Assembly: GCA_026874595.1 (NCBI GenBank)
Contig: CM049316.1
Coordinates: forward strand, 66,195,176-66,259,175
Length of the DNA: 64,000 nt
Reading direction: 5' to 3'
From: Sipunculus nudus
Taxonomy: Eukaryota > Annelida > Sipuncula > Golfingiida > Sipunculidae
Shown here: positions 61,401-64,000 of the stretch, piece by piece
How positions within the stretch are numbered: position 1 is the stretch's first letter
Layout of the letters: each line of letters opens with the position of its first letter
Made by a program: the position numbers and the translations under genes
The notes under the pieces: generated by a model
Seen by the model: the letters and a program-made list of their open reading frames with translations, nothing else
What the model was told of the DNA's origin: nothing
Databases searched by the model: none

Positions 61401-63182
61401 AAGATTCCTTAAGTACAGAATGCAGGATGCGGAATATGGCATTTGGAATGCGCATAGAGAAGTTTCATATGTACCAGCACAGCAGCATGCATATTTTGCT
61501 CCTGAATATCAAGCAAAACCGTCAAAATCACAACGTAGCAATTTTTTTTGCTGGATACACATTCTGCATGCTGGATCCGCACAAAAGGAATTTCACCTTA
61601 TTTATATAATTAATACTGATTTTATCTGCATTTGGCATGCTTCATTCCATTCATTAGGAATCTTAGCTTTAAGAATAAGAATAATTTTGAAATAAAATAA
61701 AAAAACTTAAACTGTATCATCCTGGTACTATGAATCCTGTACTTTTTTAGGCTAGACCTATCACAACATTTGGTGTAGAATCTGAATGGGAACTCATGCA
61801 CGAGTTTGACACTCCCATGGCAACAGACCATGAACGACTCACCACCGGAAACATAGGGTTAGTCATAATTTCTTTATTTATTAATAAGGAACCTCAGGAA
61901 ACTATATTAAAATGACAGTGGTGGCCATGCCTCAGAAATGTTTTTAGTCCCCTGCTGTAAGTAGGGAGGAAAACTAAAATGGTCCATGTCTGTCTGTCCA
62001 TCCTTGGATTCGTCCACCTGTTGCGCCCCATTCTTTTACCATACATACATCTCTAAAACTCCTGCTGCTTTCTTCAACAAATGTCACATTCATACTCAGC
62101 TTTTGACCGACTTGATTATCACCAGCAGGTTGCGCTACCTCTGTTTAACGACTTTCTGTAATCCAAAAATGGTCTTTTCCATTCTCCTTCAGAAAAGTCA
62201 GTACCTGAAATTACATCCTCCTCTCTCCCAGTTAAAACAGGATCATTGGGATAACTTAAAAGCTAATTATGCATTTTCTTTTTTAAAATTTTGTTTGTAT
62301 TTTGTAAGTATTTTGAATTTAAAAGGGTTCTTGCCAAGGTTTGGTGATATGTTGTATGTTAAAAATTGTTTATAGCATGTTGAATTAACACAAAAAATTG
62401 CGTTTCCTCTTTGAAATAAATAGGTACCTGCCAAATATTCCCCCAAAATGTTAGCTTACTCCTATACACAAGTATTAAAAATAGTGGACTGATCACAGTG
62501 TCAACATAAACACAGGAAGTGGGGCTGCTTGCATTGCCTGGGACACAAAACCTGTCAATCAAGAGATGCTCTGAATGACTTGGCCAAAAAATTGTAATAT
62601 ATGTTCCTGTTGGCTGAAACATTGAGCTTGTTGTGTCTGAGGGACCTGATTTACAGGGTCTCACTGTGCTTGGGCCACAGGACCGATCACACAGATCTGT
62701 TCCAATAGGTTTTAACAATAATTGTACATTCAGCCGATGGACCGTAATTTCTGTCCAGCAGATATATATCAGAGGACATACAGGTCAATGTATGGACTAG
62801 TTTGGACCACTCTTTGTTTGGGATCATGCGCAAAATCGGACATCCCGTGACACGGCCTTGTTATGGTAAACAGACACATTTGGACTGTGTTTACCAACAA
62901 TGCAAACCTTAACAAAGTGTTACACAGCCATATTGGAGGTACTGAGACTGTGTGCTGGGAGAGAATAGCTGGGGAACTTTTGTATAAAGCAAAACTGAAC
63001 TGATAGTGTGAGAGAATAGGTTGAGGTAAATTATAATAAAGAGGACATGTCAGTATTATTTTCAAAATTACAGGTGTGTTCATTGTTATGATAGTTGTAT
63101 TTGTTACAGTGAAATGATGCCATCAGCCATGACACCTCTGACCATCACAACATTTTACAGATCTATTGAACTGGGCTTCCAG
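27987..63182 (+). CDS. Gene 2: membrane-anchored PEP-synthase/PPDK-like enzyme (3' partial)
   Basis: Twenty-three exons (listed singly) join to 2490 nt, 830 codons, with every splice phase matching. Order: N-terminal hydrophobic anchor (residues ~1-18); basic region (~35-114); beta-rich region with RDHSFGIRDW at 292-301; then a PPDK_N ATP-grasp domain from ~465 (VGGKGCQLA 470-478, K473) through AVRSSAAGEDS (R574), AAGQMETYLGV, VLFTRDPLTG, NYGLGESVVSG and DIEWA...LLQARPIT (756-775); then GEMMPSAMTPLT (806-817). Known family members (PEP synthase, PPDK, rifampicin phosphotransferase) use ATP to phosphorylate a catalytic histidine in a later swivel domain and then transfer the phosphate. That histidine domain lies beyond the window. 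Animal genomes carry relatives named putative PEP synthase or PigC-like. The visible ATP-site residues look intact, so the gene is probably active. The substrate is unknown. Confidence 0.9.
28087..28950. other. First intron of gene 2, 5' part, nothing recognised
   Basis: Very AT-rich intron sequence. The open frame running on past the donor at 28087 is intronic read-through. Confidence 0.5.
28955..30892 (+). mobile_element. AGCTCAG-family element (host copy) with a nested insertion
   Basis: The start TAAGTCATCTGAGCAATAGTG is diverged. The body matches 52850-54250 (CCAACCAACATTGTGTATAC; TTATTTTAGTAAATAAAAT; TGGCATTATG...; GTCCATCTGTAAAT). The end is TGCCATGACCCATAAGTCCC. It is split by the 29578-30690 insertion. 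Confidence 0.6.
29578..30690 (+). mobile_element. 1113-bp hairpin-ended rolling-circle-like element (insertion defined by empty site)
   Basis: It begins AGCTCAGCTGACC after CTGTTTTT, carries TGTCCGTCGTTTGTCTGTCC, and ends with hairpin GACCCATGGGTC (30673-30684) then CTAG (30687-30690) before TTTTCATG. The paralogous sequence at 53470-53500 lacks it (CTGTTTTT directly followed by CTTCATGACAG). No target duplication is visible. No protein is coded. Confidence 0.75.
31534..32567 (+). mobile_element. AGCCCTCAG-family hairpin-ended element
   Basis: It starts after TTTTT with AGCCCTCAGCCCATAGGCTG/ATGGGCT (hairpin) and TGTCCGTCTGTCCGTCC. Three ~300-bp units follow, marked by TTGTGAGCGGGATATCT (31618, 31919, 32223). 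It ends ATTCTAG before TTT at 32567, 60 bp before the exon 2 acceptor. Confidence 0.65.
32628..32869 (+). CDS. Gene 2 exon 2: basic region after the anchor
   Basis: The acceptor is CTTGCAG and the donor TAT|GTAAGT. It encodes GKWFHLKKALGWILLSIRKY, then a Lys/Arg/Tyr-rich stretch (KYGYGYARQNQKTQAASKKS) and AVFEDMDLIQSLPDDKY. WILLSI may be a second short hydrophobic element. A Trp-His-Lys-rich membrane-proximal region is plausible; no known domain was recognised. Confidence 0.78.
32934..33248. mobile_element. Inverted-repeat MITE, copy B
   Basis: Clear homologue of 19261-19570 in both arms and in the interior (TTTTTTTCAGAAATCACTGC, ATAAAAATGTCATATGATCA, ACATAACAAAGGTAATCGTA). Ends TAAGGCCAAAAAAT and ...TTTTTTGCCTTA. 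It lies 65 bp after the exon 2 donor of gene 2. Confidence 0.75.
33809..34065 (+). CDS. Gene 2 exon 3: beta-rich N-terminal domain
   Basis: The acceptor is TTTTTTCAG and the donor TTAG|GTAACA; phase 0 to phase 2. It encodes ALDAMYFNAMHRDGTIFVLR, then AELWLTIYFPDIGVLQYPGH and LKLELLEPHRRWKIKFNGLL. Alternating hydrophobic strands with F-x-G-x-xR look like the first half of a lipocalin/CrtC-like barrel. The fold is inference. Confidence 0.85.
34291..34456 (+). repeat. 5' fragment of TATGCCCC-family element
   Basis: ATGCCCCTGCCACTAAGTGG and then ATAGTTTTACCCATGTC...GTGTGGGCAGATAATGA match 3272-3420. It is truncated at an (AT)n tract (about 34457-34494) just before exon 4. Confidence 0.65.
34528..34593 (+). 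CDS. Gene 2 exon 4
   Basis: A 66-nt exon, phase 2-2, between GACTTCAG and a GTAAGT donor. It encodes RKGLCNEWTREPGDLVHVKF SF, with the strand VHVKFSF continuing the beta-rich region. Confidence 0.8.
34690..35065 (+). mobile_element. Candidate tRNA-derived SINE, copy B
   Basis: TGGCTAAGGGT at 34716 resembles a pol III A box, and GAGTTAAATCTC near 34757 resembles a B box. The body shares AGTCACCGGGCCTGGTTAA and other blocks with 17224-17510. Box spacing is plausible. The SINE class is not confirmed. Confidence 0.45.
35196..37457 (+). mobile_element. Helentron-like element with tandem array, copy 2
   Basis: It begins at CAGACATAGTCTGGAGATAC (the outer arm of the 5' hairpin is missing) and ends with TGTCTGGGGATAC, GGCACC-TGC-GGTGCC (37430-37444) and CTAG (37454-37457). 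Tandem units of ~323-334 bp are marked by GGTGGCGCCACC at 35526, 35851 and 36185 and mutated copies at 36508, 36830 and 37153. It is very close in sequence to copy 1 (9865-12135). It lies in intron 4 of gene 2. Confidence 0.68.
37700..38720 (+). pseudogene. Broken non-LTR retrotransposon 3' end (reverse transcriptase remnant)
   Basis: One frame (37750-37941) holds the RT core TGAPQGCVLS...F and KYADDTVLLHG. It then shifts frame to 37901-38365, which holds SYKYLGTIIRD...LRKLKEFHV...LARVMKIAHR, the post-RT thumb region. The fragment is 5' truncated and frameshifted near 37920. The 3' end is AATAAATTTATCTTATCTGA/TCTTATCTTA at 38690-38720, a TTATC-type tail typical of CR1/Jockey/Rex-like elements. 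Not functional. Confidence 0.85.
38769..38882 (+). CDS. Gene 2 exon 5
   Basis: The acceptor is TTCTTTACAG and the donor AAAAG|GTAGAG, phase 2-2. It encodes IWEAYTDVFNFDTDMCPALL, then ADALAREPWSREFFDNLKR. The upstream intron holds the second array and a broken retrotransposon end. Confidence 0.85.
39473..39589 (+). pseudogene. Remnant of non-LTR retrotransposon ORF2 C-terminus
   Basis: Translates to QGLGLWNSFPLGLRQAEDLA, then TFKEKLKTYLF...DGL and a stop. LWNSxPxxxRxAxxLxxFKxKLKTYLF is the C-terminal end of CR1/L2/Rex-type polyproteins. Only this end is recognisable. Confidence 0.75.
39893..39921. repeat. (ATT)n microsatellite
   Basis: ATTATTATT runs uninterrupted for about nine units, inside AT-rich intron 5. 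Confidence 0.85.
40058..40167 (+). CDS. Gene 2 exon 6: ends in RDHSFG
   Basis: Encodes KHQTHYEQWGEMLGVLQVEG and then KLQLRSCRDHSFG, phase 2 to 1. The H-YEQWG...G-L...R-RDHSFG-RDW layout, completed by the next exon, resembles the signature of CrtC/AttH-like lipocalin-fold domains (DUF7064/7065 type). The resemblance is from memory of the motif, not a search. Confidence 0.85.
40264..41040 (+). mobile_element. AGCTC-family element
   Basis: It starts AGCTCGGCTGACTGAAGGTC, has a TCCGTC tract and matches the 1-1270 units (GATCACCATTTGCATGCATA; GATGCAGTCATCTGTTAACA). It ends with hairpin TGACCCATGGGTCA and CTTG (a variant of CTAG) before ATTTTT. Confidence 0.65.
41258..41313 (+). CDS. Gene 2 exon 7: completes RDHSFGIRDW
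   Basis: A 56-nt exon, phase 1 to 0, between ATTTTAG and GAG|GTATGT. It encodes GIRDWRSFHRYVVHLGFLE. The exon is short but phase-perfect, and its strand pattern (RYVVHLGFLEDG) continues into exon 8. Confidence 0.82.
41449..42000. repeat. AGTCCTCTGCC-family element split by a GTACTT-rich insertion
   Basis: The start AGTCCTCTGCCATAAGAAGG with ACTAAAATGGTCAATGTCTG matches 61946. The remainder (41793-41940, CTCTAAAATCCCTGCTGCTT) also matches 62050-62190. About 41580-41790 is absent from the other copy and consists of degenerate TGTACTTGTACTCAAGTACA palindromic units. Confidence 0.55.
42320..42769. mobile_element. TTAA-flanked MITE, copy B
   Basis: Flanked by TTAA (42316-42319 and 42770-42773), with ends AGGTGCC and GGGCCCCT. 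It matches 16485-16950 over most of its length (AATGTTGACAAACAGGAAA, GGTAG...CATATATG, GAAAGGTCACTT, AAACAAAACAAGCAGCCT). Confidence 0.65.
42947..42999 (+). CDS. Gene 2 exon 8
   Basis: A 53-nt exon, phase 0 to 2, between ATTGCAG and ATT|GTGAGT. It encodes DGTVFHVSTVSMPGNLS. Strand continuity from exon 7 (FLEDGTVFHVSTVSMP) supports it. Confidence 0.8.
43223..43674. mobile_element. hAT-like MITE copy B
   Basis: Homologue of 7421-7863 (GAATTGTGAGAGCCCTTAGA; AGATTTAGGGC; CCCAAACTGCTCCTTCAAAT). Ends TAGG and CATCCCTA. It lies in intron 8 of gene 2. Confidence 0.55.
44132..44259 (+). CDS. Gene 2 exon 9
   Basis: The acceptor is TGTTTACAG and the donor GCAG|GTTAGT, phase 2 to 1. It encodes FLKTGYLVKPNAVMCDVTGS, then NPPDEYSFNFTAG. 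The open frame extends upstream into the intron to 44013; the acceptor rather than the ATG sets the start. Confidence 0.84.
45219..45366 (+). CDS. Gene 2 exon 10: end of beta-rich domain
   Basis: The acceptor is CTTGGCAG and the donor TACAG|GTATGG, phase 1 to 2. It encodes GGKSYAVSVSANRTANYYHG, then MIFEKMCTYTVNGVKGYGIA and EFCYR. V-NGVKGYGIAEFCYRY is the kind of closing strand (G-x-G-xx-E) seen at the end of lipocalin-like domains. Confidence 0.86.
46545..47003. mobile_element. 459-bp non-autonomous hAT-like element with perfect 8-bp TSD
   Basis: Flanked by identical CCTTGCTC at 46537-46544 and 47004-47011. The ends are CAGTGATGT and ACATCACTG, with weaker pairing inside. The interior is rich in GAGTCTGAGTCC words and has no transposase. 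An 8-bp duplication plus a CAG(T/G)G start fits hAT. Related GACTC-rich tracts lie at about 45635-45740 and 45960-46040. Confidence 0.85.
47148..47331 (+). CDS. Gene 2 exon 11: start of PPDK_N ATP-grasp domain
   Basis: Encodes a linker (SGKSPVPEQESVTPLFEVED) and then SSKLVGGKGCQLALLTQMNN K. VGGKGxxLAxL is the N-terminal nucleotide-binding motif of PEP synthase and PPDK; K473 corresponds to the conserved ATP-site lysine. Phase 2 to 0. The linker marks the fusion point between the N-terminal and ATP-grasp domains. Confidence 0.93.
47877..47936 (+). CDS. Gene 2 exon 12
   Basis: A 60-nt phase 0-0 exon encoding DFIVPQGFCLTITAFHKQLQ. This matches the family pattern VPxGFxxTxxAF right after the GGKG helix. 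Confidence 0.9.
47956..49352 (+). mobile_element. AGCTCAGC-family element, intron 12
   Basis: It starts AGCTCAGCTAACTGAAAGTT after TTTTT, only 20 bp from the exon 12 donor. It holds AGGTCA-A-AGGTCA-GGGTCA at 49108-49126. It ends with GACCCATGGGACC and CTAG at 49349-49352 before TT. Confidence 0.62.
49634..49683 (+). CDS. Gene 2 exon 13
   Basis: A 50-nt exon, phase 0 to 2, between ATATTTTAG and CTG|GTAGGT. It encodes LNKHLQDQVEQLEAVA and is helical. It is supported by phase continuity between exons 12 and 14. An alternative acceptor is possible because the helix sequence is not diagnostic. Confidence 0.72.
49684..50871. other. Intron 13 of gene 2, nothing recognised
   Basis: AT-rich intron. 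The small open frames at 49677-49862 and 49869-50114 lack homology I recognise and are probably chance. Confidence 0.45.
50872..51038 (+). CDS. Gene 2 exon 14: AVRSSAAG motif
   Basis: Encodes QRKKGSIQDECERTVAQFLE, then SIAGELVRLYKGEHDQKRFA and VRSSAAG. VRSSAxGED is the hallmark of the ATP-grasp domain; R574 matches the conserved ATP-phosphate-binding arginine. The acceptor is ATTATGCAG and the donor GCAG|GTAAGG, phase 2 to 1. Confidence 0.93.
51611..54262 (+). mobile_element. AGCTCAG-family element, long copy
   Basis: It starts TGCTCAGCTTACTATAAGTC...AGCTATAGTTGTGGTCC with GTCCGTCGTCCAGCCGTCC. It matches the 29578-30690 element in its first half and 28955-30892 in its second half. It ends CAGCTGAGCGCTGTGACCCA. 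Inside are a 124-bp tandem duplication (52084-52331) and a C-run near 52567. Confidence 0.6.
52084..52331 (+). repeat. 124-bp tandem duplication
   Basis: Two adjacent copies, 52084-52207 and 52208-52331, begin ATTCAATTGTTTACCCAAAA and differ at only a handful of positions. This indicates a recent duplication. Confidence 0.85.
54560..55205. mobile_element. Possible inverted-repeat element
   Basis: Left TTGGTCTCACTTGCCATGCC and right ACATGGTAAGTGAGATGTAG are imperfect inverses (~17 bp). The interior is GC-richer than its surroundings and repeats CATGTTCT and CTACGGCA words. No transposase. Confidence 0.45.
55333..55443 (+). pseudogene. Second remnant of non-LTR retrotransposon C-terminus
   Basis: Reads GAKLLWNELSPDL, an in-frame stop, then YSLLQDTFKKYLKTLVFKQR and a stop. 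It has the same LWNxLP...FKxxLKTxxF layout as 39473-39589 but is clearly diverged. Confidence 0.65.
56013..56083 (+). CDS. Gene 2 exon 15: GEDS...AAGQMETYLGV
   Basis: Encodes GEDSEDMSAAGQMETYLGVK GFQQ, phase 1 to 0. It continues the motif RSSAxGEDSxxxSxAGQxxTYLxV across a 5-kb intron. This is a near-exact family signature. Confidence 0.94.
56824..56888 (+). CDS. Gene 2 exon 16
   Basis: Encodes MFDSVVKCWASHFTFQAVEY RR, phase 0 to 2. It matches the family element (I..CWAS.F...A..YR). Confidence 0.9.
57199..57269 (+). CDS. Gene 2 exon 17: VVVQEMV
   Basis: Encodes QHGQPIMSSMGVVVQEMVTS QAS, phase 2 to 1. MxVVVQxMV is the conserved core strand that leads to SGVLFTRDP in the next exon. Confidence 0.92.
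57278..57580 (+). repeat. Short hairpin-ended repeat
   Basis: It starts with CTCCCCTCCTGGGGGGGGGG AG and CATATAGTGTTTGGTCTGTC, carries a (CTGT)n tract, and ends GTTATGACCCCTGGGTCACT TGT. It is the shortest element with this layout. Confidence 0.5.
57977..58053 (+). CDS. Gene 2 exon 18: GVLFTRDPLTG
   Basis: Encodes GVLFTRDPLTGNPASMTLNA NYGLGE, phase 1 to 0. GVxFTxDPxTG and the glycine-rich NYGLGE are signatures of the PPDK/PEP-synthase ATP-grasp fold. Confidence 0.95.
58054..58607. other. Intron 18 of gene 2, nothing recognised
   Basis: AT-rich, with a small duplication of AAGTATTGT(A/T)GAATTCTGTC near 58107 and 58151. No gene or element. Confidence 0.5.
58608..58725 (+). CDS. Gene 2 exon 19: SVVSG
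   Basis: Encodes SVVSGISEPDTITISRSWNN, then QVKVMQRIVGSKKTQVNIKG. GLGESVVSGxxxPD runs across the exon 18/19 border. Phase 0 to 1. Confidence 0.92.
59248..59348 (+). CDS. Gene 2 exon 20
   Basis: Encodes AGGGTEEMEVKKEEASKCCI, then HDEICTKLVDIGIQ. This is the variable loop and helix before the closing E-x-x-F-G-x-P-x-DIEWA segment. Phase 1 to 0. Confidence 0.88.
59414..60165 (+). mobile_element. GTATCCGC-family hairpin-ended element
   Basis: The 5' hairpin is GTATCCGC...GCGGATAC (59414-59443). Three or four units follow with TCTTGGATAG(C/G)TTT and CACCACCTA(C/T)...CACAGTGTCCAT. It ends ATTCTAG before TTAAA at 60165. Confidence 0.6.
60667..60738 (+). CDS. Gene 2 exon 21: DIEWA
   Basis: Encodes LEKAFGNPRDIEWAVHDGKI YLLQ, phase 0-0. 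The DIEWA acidic pair (D756, E758) and Q770 are the metal/ATP ligands of the family and are present. Confidence 0.95.
60856..61203. mobile_element. 348-bp MITE with GGCTGCCTTTCCATGA termini
   Basis: Left GGCTGCCTTTCCATGAACAT and its inverse at 61184-61203 differ at one position over ~20 bp. No target duplication was clear. It is GC-richer than the intron; overlapping open frames on both strands are by-products. Confidence 0.75.
61396..61669. mobile_element. MITE with TA flanks
   Basis: TA at 61394-61395 and 61670-61671 flanks AAGCTAAGATTCCT...AGGAATCTTAGCTT, a perfect inverted pair of 14 bp (16 with the TA). TA duplication suggests a Tc1/mariner-type MITE. Confidence 0.7.
61751..61857 (+). 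CDS. Gene 2 exon 22: ARPIT and linker
   Basis: Encodes ARPITTFGVESEWELMHEFD, then TPMATDHERLTTGNIG. LLQARPIT closes the ATP-grasp domain. The following stretch starts the link to the next module. Phase 0 to 2. Confidence 0.93.
61946..62240 (+). repeat. AGTCCCCTGCTG-family element, 5' part
   Basis: It starts after TTTTT with AGTCCCCTGCTGTAAGTAGG (weak hairpin) and ACTAAAATGGTCCATGTCTG. It matches the split copy at 41449-42000 but without the GTACTT-rich insertion. Confidence 0.6.
62425..63015. repeat. Dispersed repeat, homologous to 13920-14295
   Basis: Same blocks as the copy in the gene 1 intron, but longer here (about 590 bp). It ends GCAAAACTGAACTGATAGTG. Class unknown. Confidence 0.6.
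63110..63182 (+). CDS. Gene 2 exon 23: GEMMPSAMTPLT (last exon in window)
   Basis: Encodes EMMPSAMTPLTITTFYRSIE LGFQ, phase 2 to 0. NxGEMxPxxxTPL is the motif that begins the middle (substrate) domain in rifampicin phosphotransferase and related PEP-synthase-like enzymes. The strong GTAAGA donor shows that the gene continues beyond the window. Confidence 0.92.
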
Positions 63183-63215
63183 GTAAGAACGTTTATTTTT
63201 ATTTATTATAATATA

Positions 63216-64000
63216 CCGTAGATCCGCGTTTTGCCGCCGCACGTCGTCTAATGGCCGCACCCAATGTTCGTAAAATATCTGGAAGGCTCCTTCACTGGAG
63301 TAAAAAATTCCCAAAACCTTACTTAATGGCCGCACCACATTCTATGCCAGGTGGGGTATGGGAACGAAAAAAGGTTCTTTTCTTAAACGCTAGGCTGCAG
63401 CTAGGAACGCTGCGGTATGCTGATATGCGGTCAGGCTTAACAGTTTTAGGAAACAGTTACAACTGTGTATGTTGCTCGGCTTTAATAATTAATCCATTAA
63501 ATTAATTGGTTAAACCGCCTGATCTACCCGATTAGAATAGATGACAATTTGTTCGGTTTATGACAAATCGTCCAAGACGAATCCTAGTAGGGCCACGAAA
63601 TTAATTTGACACATCACTGAATGCTGGAGAATCTTGCGCCTTTAACTTGGCAAATTAAAGTTCAATGGGACATCAAAGCATTGTATGGGACGATTGTAAT
63701 TTGAATATTATTTATACATTATACATCGTCGGTCATTTAACAACAAAACATTTAAATAAACGACACCCGAGTCGGTGATCATACTGCCAGAACACCTCGG
63801 GTTGTGCTTATCATAATATATGCAAAATGGTGTCCGAACCGTCAACCGGCAAAAGATGCCACCTAAAATGCTTACGGAACTAGCGGGCCTTGGTGTACTT
63901 TGCGCCTTCACCGTGGCTAATTAAACTTCAATGGGACATCAAAGCCAACGGTACACTTTGTGATGGCTTTTATTTACACTCTATATAACATCGGTCAATT
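63216..64000. repeat. Start of a GC-richer repeat, truncated by the window end
   Basis: It begins near TACCGTAGATCCGCGTTTTG, then repeats TGGCCGCAC(C). A unit of about 270 bp is seen twice (TTAAA(G/C)TTCAATGGGACATCAAAGC at about 63653 and 63923, each followed by ATCGTCGGTCATTTAA or its variant). No coding signal. Confidence 0.5.

Noticed and set aside
61986-62375. 129-codon open frame
   Set aside because: It begins inside a dispersed repeat and runs into AT-rich intron. No recognised domain and no splice context.

Overview
This is an AT-rich, intron-rich animal genomic window, not a prokaryotic one. Nearly all of the long open frames are noise. The coding sequence sits in short exons with clean GT/AG borders and matching phases. 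The dispersed repeats (AGCTCAGCTGAC and TATGCCCC starts, TGTCCGTC tracts, GGTGGCGCCACC cores) and the gene content suggest a lophotrochozoan, most likely a mollusc such as a bivalve. That assignment is inference.

Two genes are supported, both on the + strand. Gene 1 (nine exons, <2352 to 19187, 5' part missing) encodes a single-pass receptor: the end of one CUB domain, a 30-nt microexon linker, a second CUB domain, two LDL-receptor class A modules, a transmembrane helix, and a cytoplasmic tail with three PPxY motifs and one NPxF motif. The nine visible exons join in one open frame of 601 codons plus a stop. Gene 2 (23 exons, 27987 to >63182, 3' part missing) encodes a membrane-anchored protein. 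Its first ~430 residues include a beta-rich region with an RDHSFGIRDW motif. This is followed by a complete PPDK/PEP-synthase type ATP-grasp domain and the start of the next module, as in rifampicin phosphotransferase and PEP-synthase-like enzymes. The 23 exons sum to 2490 nt (830 codons) with every phase matching.

Layout: 1-2.3 kb, AGCTCAGC-family repeats. 2.35-19.2 kb, gene 1, whose 8.5-15.8 kb intron is filled with nested repeats including a tandem array (9.4-12.1 kb) and a 289-bp tandem carrying AGGTCA half-sites. 19.2-28 kb, gene 1 3' flank and intergenic DNA with tandem repeats and several inverted-repeat elements. 28-63.2 kb, gene 2, with introns holding a second copy of the array (35.2-37.5 kb), a broken non-LTR retrotransposon end, MITEs, a hAT-like element with a perfect target duplication, and several hairpin-ended elements. 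The last 0.8 kb starts another repeat.

The most interesting non-genic signal is a set of repeat families that share one architecture: a 5' hairpin after a T-run, internal tandem repeats, and a 3' hairpin followed by CTAG before a T-run. They show no target duplication, and one insertion is supported by a paralogous empty site within this window. This fits non-autonomous rolling-circle (Helitron/Helentron-like) elements.
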